Shown one piece after another: positions 47,865 through 56,090 of a DNA stretch of 56,678 nucleotides. A program made the translations under genes and the position numbers. The stretch is from Anaerolineales bacterium (GTDB lineage Bacteria > Chloroflexota > Anaerolineae > Anaerolineales > E44-bin32), in NCBI GenBank assembly GCA_004376895.1, contig SOIH01000118.1, positions 1-56,678 on the forward strand, in the 5' to 3' direction. Numbering within the stretch: the stretch's first letter is position 1; each line of letters begins with the position of its first letter. The notes beneath the pieces were generated by a model. That model saw only the letters and a program-made list of their open reading frames with translations. It did not search any database and had not been told where the DNA came from.

Positions 47865-49571
47865 ATGGATAGAACGGTGCCACGAACAGGCTCTGAAGAA
47901 ATTGAGCTTTATATGCGGACTTATTACTCGCTTTTACGTTCCACAATGGACGTGCGGGTGCGTTCGCTTGAGGAAGTGCATACGAATATGGGTTCATCTC
48001 TTCACCCGGATGCACGTTCCGAAGCGCCGGATACGTCGGCGCTTATATACAGTTCTCTTCGCCTTCCCCCTTGCATCGTGGATGTGGAGAGGGTTGTGCT
48101 TGGTCAAAGCCAGGCCGTCTTCGTAAACAAGGGTTTCGGGAATGTCGAGAAGTGGCACCCGGCTGTGGCGCAGGCTCGCCGTCGGAGGAGTTTCTTCGAT
48201 GGGAAAGATACACTTGCTTGCTACATCGCAAGCCGCTCAGACATCGACGATATGGTTCCGCTATTAACAGCCTACCAAATTGAGTGGAACAAATTTCATC
48301 GTCTATTACAAGGTGAACAAGTAAGAACATTTCTAACCGACCCGATCGATACGGATGAGGGGCTTGCAGTTCTGGCTGCCGGGCTGGCGATCAATACCGA
48401 CGATTTGAGGAGATTGCACGAGACCTGGGGGGAGTCGTTCTGGGCGATGCTCAGCGCAATCGCCTCGAAAGAGAAACGGTTAAATATCCGCCTCTTAGCA
48501 GGTTCGCTGAATGATTACCGCCAGGCGACCCATATCTGGTGGGAAGGTATCGAGGAAGCGATGCCTTCTATCCTGCAACGGCCGGTTTATTTCGTTTCCA
48601 GTAACGCCCACAGTATCGTTAACTTAATCAGCGGTTATGCCCTCCGCCATGAAGAAGAGCTTGTTCGTTACCTTCAGCAACCGGAGTGCCATGACCTCCT
48701 GGAAGAGTGGGAAGAGATCAAATCCAGACAGATCCCTTCCAGTCGGGAGAATTTCCTTTACTACACGCTCAAGAAGTATGTGAGATCGGACCATGGTAAA
48801 GATGCACATAGTCAACGCGCACAAGCCGAAAGAGAATCTGGGATCGTGCGCATTCAGAGCGAACATGCTTTCGACGTCGAGGCTCAACTTATCGAACTTA
48901 AACATATACGCCCTGAGTGGATCGACCCTCGGCTCCGACGTGAGGACCTCGATCGGCTCAAGGATTCTGACGCGATTGTTATGAACATCGACTATCCACT
49001 GGGGATGGCAGCTTACCTGATCCTCTCGCAAGCTGCTACACGGTTTGGAGAATTGCGCGGCGTTTACGTCATGGGTAAGGCGGCGACTCTGAACGGTGTC
49101 GTTGGCGACGTGATGGTCCCGGCAGTTATCCATGACGAGCATTCACGCAATACGTATCTCTTCGAGAATTCCTTCAGCGCTGCCGATCTTCGCGATGACC
49201 TGGTTTATGGAACTGTTCTCGACAATCAGAAGGCCGTAAGTGTTCTGGGTACATTCCTGCAAACGCCGCGCTACATGAATGTGTTCTATCGAGAGGGTTA
49301 TACGGACATCGAGATGGAGGCAAGCCCTTATTTATCGGCTGTGTATGAACTCTTCCGTCCAAAACGATATCCGATAAATGAGATCGTCAATCTGTATGGT
49401 CTGCCATTTGATCTTGGAATCCTCCACTATGCCTCCGACACTCCCTTGACCAGAGGGAAGAACCTGGGCGCTGGCTCGCTTTCCTATTTCGGTATGGATC
49501 CAACCTACGCTATAAGCATCGCATCTTTGCGACGCATATTCGACCTTGAATTGGAACGACAGAGATCGTAG
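47865..49571 (+). CDS. Uncharacterised protein with nucleoside-phosphorylase-like C-terminal motifs
   Basis: About 568 aa; C-term 'GVYVMGKAATLNGVVGDVMVPAVIHDEHS', 'GYTDIEMEASPYLSAVYEL', 'GILHYASDTPL' reminiscent of the PNP/UDP phosphorylase GDV(V)VP / ME / SD motifs. Confidence 0.7.
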   Translation: MDRTVPRTGSEEIELYMRTYYSLLRSTMDVRVRSLEEVHTNMGSSLHPDARSEAPDTSALIYSSLRLPPCIVDVERVVLGQSQAVFVNKGFGNVEKWHPAVAQARRRRSFFDGKDTLACYIASRSDIDDMVPLLTAYQIEWNKFHRLLQGEQVRTFLTDPIDTDEGLAVLAAGLAINTDDLRRLHETWGESFWAMLSAIASKEKRLNIRLLAGSLNDYRQATHIWWEGIEEAMPSILQRPVYFVSSNAHSIVNLISGYALRHEEELVRYLQQPECHDLLEEWEEIKSRQIPSSRENFLYYTLKKYVRSDHGKDAHSQRAQAERESGIVRIQSEHAFDVEAQLIELKHIRPEWIDPRLRREDLDRLKDSDAIVMNIDYPLGMAAYLILSQAATRFGELRGVYVMGKAATLNGVVGDVMVPAVIHDEHSRNTYLFENSFSAADLRDDLVYGTVLDNQKAVSVLGTFLQTPRYMNVFYREGYTDIEMEASPYLSAVYELFRPKRYPINEIVNLYGLPFDLGILHYASDTPLTRGKNLGAGSLSYFGMDPTYAISIASLRRIFDLELERQRS

Positions 49572-49638
49572 GGCACCGCAGGTCATCCACAAAGAGAATT
49601 TAAGGGTTGCTCGAAATAGTAATCACTTGGAGCGCTGA

Positions 49639-51861
49639 ATGTCTGTGATTGGAAAATCGATCCGGCGTGTCGACGCCGTAGGAAAAGTTACTGGAGAGAC
49701 CCTTTACCCAGGGGACATCAACCGACCCAACCAGGCTTATATGAAGATTCTCTTTGCGGGTCGACCTCACGCACACGTAACAAAGATCGATATAACCTCT
49801 GCTGAAGCCACCCCTGGTGTGCTAGCGGTCTTCACCGCTAAGGATGTGCCTGTAAACGAGTATGGTCTCATCATGCCCGATCAGCCTGTACTGTGTGGTC
49901 CGGGATCATCCAAGCCCTATACCGACCGGGTCCGTTTCATAGGTGACCAGGTCGCGCTGGTCATTGCAGACCAAGAAGCGATCGCCGCGGAGGCGGTCAA
50001 ACGCATCGTGGTGGAATATGAGGACTTGCCAGTGATTCTGGATCCACTGGAAGCGATGCGTGAATCAAGCTCCCTCATCCACCCAGACAGTGGAAGTAAT
50101 GTCTTTTGTCATTACCAGATTCGGAAAGGGGATCTTGAGGCAGGTTTTGGGGCGGCGGATGTGATCATCGAAGGTGAATACCATACACCTTCTCAAGAGC
50201 ATGCCTATCTGCAGCCAGAAGCGGGGATAAGTTATATCGATGAAGAAGGGCGAGTGACGATCGAAGCCGCTGGACAATGGACGCATGAAGACCAGGAACA
50301 AGTTGCCCACGCATTGGGGCTGCCGAGGGATCAGATCCGCGTGATCTACCCGGCGATTGGAGGGGCCTTCGGCGGGCGGGAGGATATGTCGATCCAAATC
50401 GTGCTGGCTCTCGCCGTCTATCGTTTGCACCAGCAAGGTATCGACAGACCGGTCAAGATCATCTGGTCTCGGGAAGAATCGATCCTAGGTCACCACAAGC
50501 GGCATCCTTTCATCTTGAGAACGAAATGGGGAGCCACGAAAGACGGTATTCTCACTGCTGCTGAGGTTGATGTAATCCAGGACGGCGGTGCATACGCATA
50601 TACATCCACCAAGGTCCTTGGGAATGCAACCCTGATGTGCACGGGTCCGTATGAGATTCCGAACGTGGAGGTAGATGCATATTCCGTCTATACAAATCAT
50701 ATTCCTGGCGGCGCCTTCCGTGGTTTTGGAGGACCACAGGGGGCCTTTGTAGCCGAGGGGCAGATGAATAAGCTGGCAGAAGCACTCGGGATCGATCCAG
50801 TGGAGATCAGGGTTCGGAACCTGCTGAGAGAGGGTTCTCTTCTCTCCGTGGGTACACCTTTGCCGAAGGGTGTAAGCATCGACAAAGTTGTTGAGAAGAC
50901 CGCAGAAAGAGCCGGTTGGAAACACACGGCGAGTGGTTGGAGCAGACCTGAACCAGAAGCCCATGCTGGCTCACAGGAGCCGTACATCCGGCACGGTGTA
51001 GGCTTCGCATGTGGCTTCAAGAATGTTGGCTTCTCGTTCGGTGCGCCGGAGCAGTGTTCAGCGGAGATCGAGATACATGGCGTGTCAGATATTGAGGAAG
51101 TCGTTCTGCATCACGCAGGAGCGGAAGTCGGGCAAGGGGCGCATACTGCGATGGTTCAAATGACCGCTGAGGCGGTCGGCGTCCCGATCGAGAAGGTTCG
51201 CTTGATCGTCTCTGATACGGCGCAAACCGCTGATTCGGGATCCGCATCCGCCTCGCGATTGACCTTCATGACCGGCAATGCGATCCGGGGTGCGGCTGAA
51301 GAAGCGCTGAAAAAGTGGAAGGATGAAGAACGACCGGCCATCGCTTTCTATCAGTACCGTCCGCCAGCGACGTCACCCTTTGACCCGAAAACGGGTAAGT
51401 CAGAACCCAATTTCGCGTATGGTTATGTCGCTCAGGCTGTATCGGTTGAGGTGGACACGGAGACCGGTGCAATACGTATATTGGAGGTTATCTCTGCTAA
51501 TGATGTTGGGCAGGCGATCAACCCACAGTTGGTTGAAGGACAGATCGAGGGTGCCGTCGTCCAGGCGATTGGCTATGCAGTTCTGGAGGATTTTCAACAG
51601 GAGGGGGGTTACGTCCAGACCGGTCAGCTCTCGACCTATCTCATTCCCACTGTATTGGACATCCCAGACAAGGTCGAATCGCTGATCCTTGAGTATCCTG
51701 ACCCTATTGGACCCTGGGGGGCGCGAGGGATGGCCGAGATGCCCTATATCCCATTGGCGCCAGCCGTTATCGCCGCGGTTCATGATGCACTCGGCACCTG
51801 GTTTGATTCGTTCCCACTAACGCCCGAGCGAGTCCTGCGAGGTATAGGAAAGATCCAATAA
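49639..51861 (+). CDS. Xanthine dehydrogenase-type molybdopterin-binding large subunit
   Basis: 'GGAFGGREDMSIQIVLALAVYR', 'IPGGAFRGFGGPQGAFVAEGQMNKLAEALGIDPVEIRVRNLLREGS', 'GPWGARGMAEMPYIPLAPAVIAAVHDALG'. Confidence 0.94.
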   Translation: MSVIGKSIRRVDAVGKVTGETLYPGDINRPNQAYMKILFAGRPHAHVTKIDITSAEATPGVLAVFTAKDVPVNEYGLIMPDQPVLCGPGSSKPYTDRVRFIGDQVALVIADQEAIAAEAVKRIVVEYEDLPVILDPLEAMRESSSLIHPDSGSNVFCHYQIRKGDLEAGFGAADVIIEGEYHTPSQEHAYLQPEAGISYIDEEGRVTIEAAGQWTHEDQEQVAHALGLPRDQIRVIYPAIGGAFGGREDMSIQIVLALAVYRLHQQGIDRPVKIIWSREESILGHHKRHPFILRTKWGATKDGILTAAEVDVIQDGGAYAYTSTKVLGNATLMCTGPYEIPNVEVDAYSVYTNHIPGGAFRGFGGPQGAFVAEGQMNKLAEALGIDPVEIRVRNLLREGSLLSVGTPLPKGVSIDKVVEKTAERAGWKHTASGWSRPEPEAHAGSQEPYIRHGVGFACGFKNVGFSFGAPEQCSAEIEIHGVSDIEEVVLHHAGAEVGQGAHTAMVQMTAEAVGVPIEKVRLIVSDTAQTADSGSASASRLTFMTGNAIRGAAEEALKKWKDEERPAIAFYQYRPPATSPFDPKTGKSEPNFAYGYVAQAVSVEVDTETGAIRILEVISANDVGQAINPQLVEGQIEGAVVQAIGYAVLEDFQQEGGYVQTGQLSTYLIPTVLDIPDKVESLILEYPDPIGPWGARGMAEMPYIPLAPAVIAAVHDALGTWFDSFPLTPERVLRGIGKIQ

Positions 51862-51863
51862 GC

Positions 51864-52682
51864 GTGGAAATTGAGAGACCGCTCATCATTGTTCGGGGTG
51901 GAGGTGACCTGGCGACAGGGGTCGCGGCGCGCCTGCATCGTTGTGGATTCGACATCATCGTACTCGAGATCCAGCAGCCCCTGGCTGTCCGGCGGCGCGT
52001 CGCCTTTGCTGAAGCTGTTTATACAGGAGAGGTCGAGGTAGGGGGAGTTCGGGGTGTCTTTGTCCCCGATTCAGAGCAAATCACACATCTTCGTACAGAG
52101 CGTGTCGTTCCGGTGCTTGTCGACCCTGCGGGAAACCTGAGTGCACAGATCAACGCATCAGCTCTGGTCGACGGACGCATGCTTAAAACTCCACCAGAGA
52201 CGACTCTAGATTCGTCCCTTTTCACGATCGGACTCGGACCGGGATTCACAGCCGGAGTCAACTGTCACGTAGTGATTGAGACCAACCGGGGGCACAATAT
52301 GGGGCGTGTTATCTGGCAGGGGAGCGCTGAGCCTGATACGAAAGTCCCGGAAGCAGTGGCAGGGTTCGACGTCGACCGGGTGCTGCGGGCACCGGTCAGC
52401 GGGCTTCTAGATGGCGGCAAGGAGATCGGCTCCATGATAAAAGCTGGAGATGAGATTGTCCGTGTCGGTGGTGTGCCGGTCGAAGCGCTCTTCGATGGCG
52501 CGCTGCGAGGGCTGGTGCATGACGGCGTGCGAATCGAAGCGGCGGCGAAAATTGGCGACCTGGATCCGCGCGGTGAACCATCCTATTGCTTCTCAATATC
52601 AGATAAATCACTCGCCGTCGGCGGCGGAGTGCTCGAAGCGCTGCTCTCACAGCCCCATATACGAAGATTGCTGAGCCACTGA
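51864..52682 (+). CDS. yqeB: YqeB-like selenium-dependent molybdenum hydroxylase system protein
   Basis: GTG start; 'IIVRGGGDLATGVAARLHRCGFDIIVLEIQQPLAVRRRVAFAEAVYTGEVEVGGV', 'TIGLGPGFTAGVNCHVVIETNRGHNMGRVIWQG'. Confidence 0.92.
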   Translation: MEIERPLIIVRGGGDLATGVAARLHRCGFDIIVLEIQQPLAVRRRVAFAEAVYTGEVEVGGVRGVFVPDSEQITHLRTERVVPVLVDPAGNLSAQINASALVDGRMLKTPPETTLDSSLFTIGLGPGFTAGVNCHVVIETNRGHNMGRVIWQGSAEPDTKVPEAVAGFDVDRVLRAPVSGLLDGGKEIGSMIKAGDEIVRVGGVPVEALFDGALRGLVHDGVRIEAAAKIGDLDPRGEPSYCFSISDKSLAVGGGVLEALLSQPHIRRLLSH

Positions 52683-52683
52683 G

Positions 52684-54018
52684 ATGGAATTGCCGAAAGC
52701 CCTGCGCATTTCTCCGGGGCAGATCGTGGCTTTCGTTGGCGCAGGTGGAAAATCTACGAGCATCCGTCGGCTGATCGAAGAGCTAACTCCTAAGACGCCA
52801 GTTCTCATCACGACAACCACAAAATTAGCGCTGGATCAAATAGATCTTGCTGTTCAACATATCATCCTTCGCTCAAAGGAGGATGTGAGGCTCTTCCCCG
52901 CGCTTCTTCATGAGCAAAGCTCCGTGATCGTAACTGGTGAAAGATGGTCCGAAGAGCCGAAGTGGACCGCGCCTCCGGAGGATTTGCTTTCGGCTCTGCT
53001 GCCATTGGCGGCTGCTTCGGGCGCTGTGGTTCTGATTGAGGCGGATGGCGCTCGAGGCTGCTCATTGAAAGCGCCAGCGGAGCATGAACCGGTCATACCT
53101 CAGTTTGTTGATCTCGTCGTGCCGGTGATGGGTCTTGATGTTATTGGGGCAAAGCTGGAAGGTGTTTTGGTTTATCGACCAGAACTGGTCAAAACATTAT
53201 TAGGCCTTCATAAAGGCCATATTATACTGCCAGCGGATCCGGCTAGGATCCTGGCGCACGAGAATGGAGCATTAAAAGCAGTGCCGCAAGGCGCACAGGT
53301 GCGGGTGATCTTGAATAAGGCTGAGACGCAAAAAGCGGTGGAGCAGGGACGTGAAATCGCCGAACTAACCCTGAAGACCGATCGCATCGAATCGGTCATT
53401 TTGGCGCAGGTGCAGCAAGTGGACCCGGTTGTGGAAGTTCATGGGCGGATTGCCGGGATAATATTAGCGGGAGGTGGATCGCGGCGATTTGGCCGACCGA
53501 AACTGTTGGAGTTTTGGGATGGTGAAGCTCTAATTCAAAGGTCAGTCCGGGCGGCGCGAGAGGCGGGGCTCGACCCGATTGTTGTTGTGCTCGGCGCAGA
53601 TGGGCCGGCTGTACGAGATGCGTTAGGTAAGATTCCGATTCAAATCACCAGCAACCCTGACTGGGCTGAGGGGCAGAGCAGCTCCGTGCGCGCAGGGCTT
53701 AAGATGCTGGCACCTAATGTTGATGGCGCAGTTTTCCTCCTGGCAGATATGCCTCTTGTTGATGCTGATCTTGTTAGCACTATGGTGGAGACCCATCGCA
53801 AGTCGTTAGAGCCGATCGTGGCGCCTTGGACTGGTGAGAGATGGGGAAATCCTGTTCTTTTCGACCGGGCGACGTTCGAAGCGCTGAGTCGGATTCGCGG
53901 CGATCAAGGGGGACGAACGTTATTCAAGAAATATTCTGTCGAAGCTGTCCCATGGGGACAGTCGGCGATGCTCGATATCGATACCCCTGATGATCTCGAC
54001 ACGTTCAGAGGGAGGTAA
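52684..54018 (+). CDS. Fusion: YqeC-like selenium cofactor protein (N-term) + MocA-like nucleotidyltransferase (C-term)
   Basis: N-term 'IVAFVGAGGKSTSIRRLIEEL', 'VLIEADGARGCSLKAPAEHEPVIP'; C-term 'GIILAGGGSRRFGRPKLLEFWDGEALIQRSVRAAREAG', 'LLADMPLVDADLVSTMV', 'WGNPVLFDRATFEAL'. Confidence 0.92.
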   Translation: MELPKALRISPGQIVAFVGAGGKSTSIRRLIEELTPKTPVLITTTTKLALDQIDLAVQHIILRSKEDVRLFPALLHEQSSVIVTGERWSEEPKWTAPPEDLLSALLPLAAASGAVVLIEADGARGCSLKAPAEHEPVIPQFVDLVVPVMGLDVIGAKLEGVLVYRPELVKTLLGLHKGHIILPADPARILAHENGALKAVPQGAQVRVILNKAETQKAVEQGREIAELTLKTDRIESVILAQVQQVDPVVEVHGRIAGIILAGGGSRRFGRPKLLEFWDGEALIQRSVRAAREAGLDPIVVVLGADGPAVRDALGKIPIQITSNPDWAEGQSSSVRAGLKMLAPNVDGAVFLLADMPLVDADLVSTMVETHRKSLEPIVAPWTGERWGNPVLFDRATFEALSRIRGDQGGRTLFKKYSVEAVPWGQSAMLDIDTPDDLDTFRGR

Positions 54019-54071
54019 CCGCAAAGCGAAGGTGAGTCCCTCTGTGATTGATGGAAGGACCACAAGCTGCG

Positions 54072-54101
54072 TTGCCCGGTTATTATCAGGGATGCTATAA
54101 T
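54072..54101 (+). promoter_or_regulatory. Sigma-A promoter of aspS leader
   Basis: TTGCCC (54072-54077) - 18 nt - TATAAT (54096-54101); predicted +1 coincides with ATG 54108. Confidence 0.7.
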
Positions 54102-54107
54102 CGTCGC

Positions 54108-54194
54108 ATGGTGGTCCAAGGTTCACGCTTACTGGTCCTGAACAACAACCCCGATCCGAATCGACATCGGGCGTGGGGTTCATTGATGAAGTGA
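54108..54194 (+). CDS. Leader peptide rich in Asn/Asp codons (MVVQGSRLLVLNNNPDPNRHRAWGSLMK), candidate attenuator ORF
   Basis: 28 codons + TGA read directly from sequence; Asn-Asn-Asn-Pro-Asp-Pro-Asn run at 54141-54161 just upstream of the antiterminator arm; not in the ORF track because of its size. Confidence 0.65.
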   Translation: MVVQGSRLLVLNNNPDPNRHRAWGSLMK

Positions 54195-54230
54195 ACGGAT
54201 TGTAGAATGAACCTGCCGCCGCCCGATGTC
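54163..54230 (+). promoter_or_regulatory. Antiterminator helix (alternative to terminator)
   Basis: GACATCGGGCG (54163-54173) is the exact reverse complement of CGCCCGATGTC (54220-54230). Confidence 0.75.
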
Positions 54231-54257
54231 ACCGAGACCGGGCGGTGTATTTTTTTT
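54217..54257 (+). terminator. Intrinsic terminator (attenuator) in the aspS leader
   Basis: CGCCGCCCG(AT)GTC-accga-GAC-CGGGCGGTG (with one G-U pair) followed by TA-TTTTTTTT (54250-54257). Confidence 0.85.
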
Positions 54258-54272
54258 CAGTATGGAGGCACG

Positions 54273-56045
54273 ATGCTTAAGACTCATGATTGCGGCGAGC
54301 TGAGATCAGATCATATAGGCGAACGTGTGACACTTGCCGGGTGGGTGAATCGACGTCGGGATCACGGTGGGGTGACGTTTATCGACCTGCGCGATCGCTC
54401 GGGGATTGCACAGATCGTCGCTAATCCAGAGATATCTCCTGAGGCGCATGAAACTGCAGTCGAGATTCGCAATGAATGGGTGCTGCAGATCGAGGGGGTT
54501 GTTCGAAGCCGACCGGAGGGAATGGTGAACCCTGATCTGCCTTCCGGTGAGATTGAGGTGGAAACCCAGAAGATTGTCGTCTTAAACCCTGCGAAAACGC
54601 CTCCGTTTGCGATCAACGAAGAGACGGAAGTCGACGAAATGGTCCGCCTGAAGTATCGATATTTGGACCTCAGGCGCGAGCGCATGAAGGGCAACCTAGA
54701 GCTTCGCCATAAAGTGGTCAAGTACATTCGTGATTTCCTCAGCGAACGCGATTTCTGGGAAGTGGAGACCCCGATTCTTTTCAAGACTACACCCGAGGGC
54801 GCACGGGATTACCTGGTTCCCTCCCGCGTTCACCCGGGGGAGTTTTTCGCCTTACCGCAATCGCCTCAGCAGCTCAAGCAGTTACTAATGGTTGCAGGTG
54901 TGGAGCGTTATTTCCAGATCGCCCGCTGTTTCCGTGATGAAGATCAGCGCGGAGATCGCCAACCGGAGTTCACACAGTTGGATCTCGAGATGTCCTTCGT
55001 CGATCGTGAGGACGTGATGGCGCTTTCGGAGGAGCTGTTCACCACAATGGTGGAGAAGCTGCTTCCTGAGAGAAAGCTGATGCACAAACCCTGGCCTCGG
55101 CTCTCTTATCGCCAGGCGCTAGAGCGCTTTGGGCGAGATGCGCCGGACATCCGTTTTGGGCTGGAACTGAAAGACGTGACGGATTTGGCGATGGAGTCGG
55201 GTTTCCAGGTGTTTGAAAAGGTGGTTGAGAAGGGCGGAGAAGTCCGAGGCTTAAATGTAAAAGGATCTGGGAGCTTCAGCCGGAAGGAAATCGAGGAACT
55301 GACAGCTTTCGTCTCGCAATTTGGAGCCAAGGGTTTAGCGTACCTGGCGCTTGATGAGAAAGGGGAGCATCGGTCTTCCTTTGCCAAGTTCCTAGCGGAG
55401 GATCGGATTAAGGCTTTGCTGCACAGGCTGGAAGCCGAACCCGGCGATCTACTCCTGTTTGTAGCCGATAAACCGGCGGTTGTCTTCGAATCCCTGGGGC
55501 GCTTACGCGTCCACCTCGGCGAGCGGCTGGGTTTGCTGGATCCGAAGATTCTCGCTTTCGCATGGGTGATCGATTTTCCCTTTGTGGGATGGAATGAGGA
55601 TGAGAAGCGTTGGGATCCGAGTCACCATCTCTTCACCGCACCGATGCCAGAGGACCTTTCGTGGCTAGACTCTGATCCCGGCAAAGCACGCGGTCAGCAA
55701 TATGACATGGTGCTCAACGGGTTGGAGGTTGGTGGTGGGAGCATCCGTATCCACGATCGAAAATTGCAGGAGAAGGTATTCGCTTTAATCGGTCTTGAGC
55801 CTGATGTCGCTCAGCAGCGATTCGGCCACATGCTTGAGGCTTTTGAATACGGGACTCCACCCCATGGCGGCATCGCGCCAGGGATCGACCGGCTCGTTCG
55901 CGTCTTTGCCGGAGAGGAACATATACGCGAGGTTATCGCCTTCCCGAAGAATCAAGCAGCGCGCGATGTCATGGCAGATGCCCCCTCACCGGCTGATCCT
56001 GATCAATTGAAGGAGCTTCATTTGAGGGTTATTGACGAGGATTAA
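54273..56045 (+). CDS. aspS: Aspartyl-tRNA synthetase, probably non-discriminating (Asp/Asn)
   Basis: 'GWVNRRRDHGGVTFIDLRDRSGIAQIV', 'RYLDLRRERMKGNLELRHKVVKYIRDFL', 'ARDYLVPSRVHPGEFFALPQSPQQLKQLLMVAG', 'FRDEDQRGDRQPEFTQLDLEMSFV'; GGAGG RBS before ATG 54273. 'RRRDHGG' carries the His typical of ND-AspRS. Confidence 0.97.
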   Translation: MLKTHDCGELRSDHIGERVTLAGWVNRRRDHGGVTFIDLRDRSGIAQIVANPEISPEAHETAVEIRNEWVLQIEGVVRSRPEGMVNPDLPSGEIEVETQKIVVLNPAKTPPFAINEETEVDEMVRLKYRYLDLRRERMKGNLELRHKVVKYIRDFLSERDFWEVETPILFKTTPEGARDYLVPSRVHPGEFFALPQSPQQLKQLLMVAGVERYFQIARCFRDEDQRGDRQPEFTQLDLEMSFVDREDVMALSEELFTTMVEKLLPERKLMHKPWPRLSYRQALERFGRDAPDIRFGLELKDVTDLAMESGFQVFEKVVEKGGEVRGLNVKGSGSFSRKEIEELTAFVSQFGAKGLAYLALDEKGEHRSSFAKFLAEDRIKALLHRLEAEPGDLLLFVADKPAVVFESLGRLRVHLGERLGLLDPKILAFAWVIDFPFVGWNEDEKRWDPSHHLFTAPMPEDLSWLDSDPGKARGQQYDMVLNGLEVGGGSIRIHDRKLQEKVFALIGLEPDVAQQRFGHMLEAFEYGTPPHGGIAPGIDRLVRVFAGEEHIREVIAFPKNQAARDVMADAPSPADPDQLKELHLRVIDED

Positions 56046-56055
56046 TGGTGAAATA

Positions 56056-56084
56056 TTGCCAACTAGAATTGAACGTGGTATACC
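56056..56084 (+). promoter_or_regulatory. Sigma-A type promoter of a candidate ncRNA
   Basis: TTGCCA (56056-56061) - 17 nt - TATACC (56079-56084). Confidence 0.55.
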
Positions 56085-56090
56085 AATGTC

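Noticed and set aside
26074-51861. In-frame UGA selenocysteine codons in the Mo hydroxylases
   Set aside because: ORFs are intact without UGA readthrough; YqeB/YqeC imply a labile selenium ligand rather than Sec.
54120-54260. T-box riboswitch controlling aspS
   Set aside because: The leader is too short for Stem I plus antiterminator and lacks the AGGGTGGNACCGCG T-box sequence; a leader-peptide attenuator explains the structure better.
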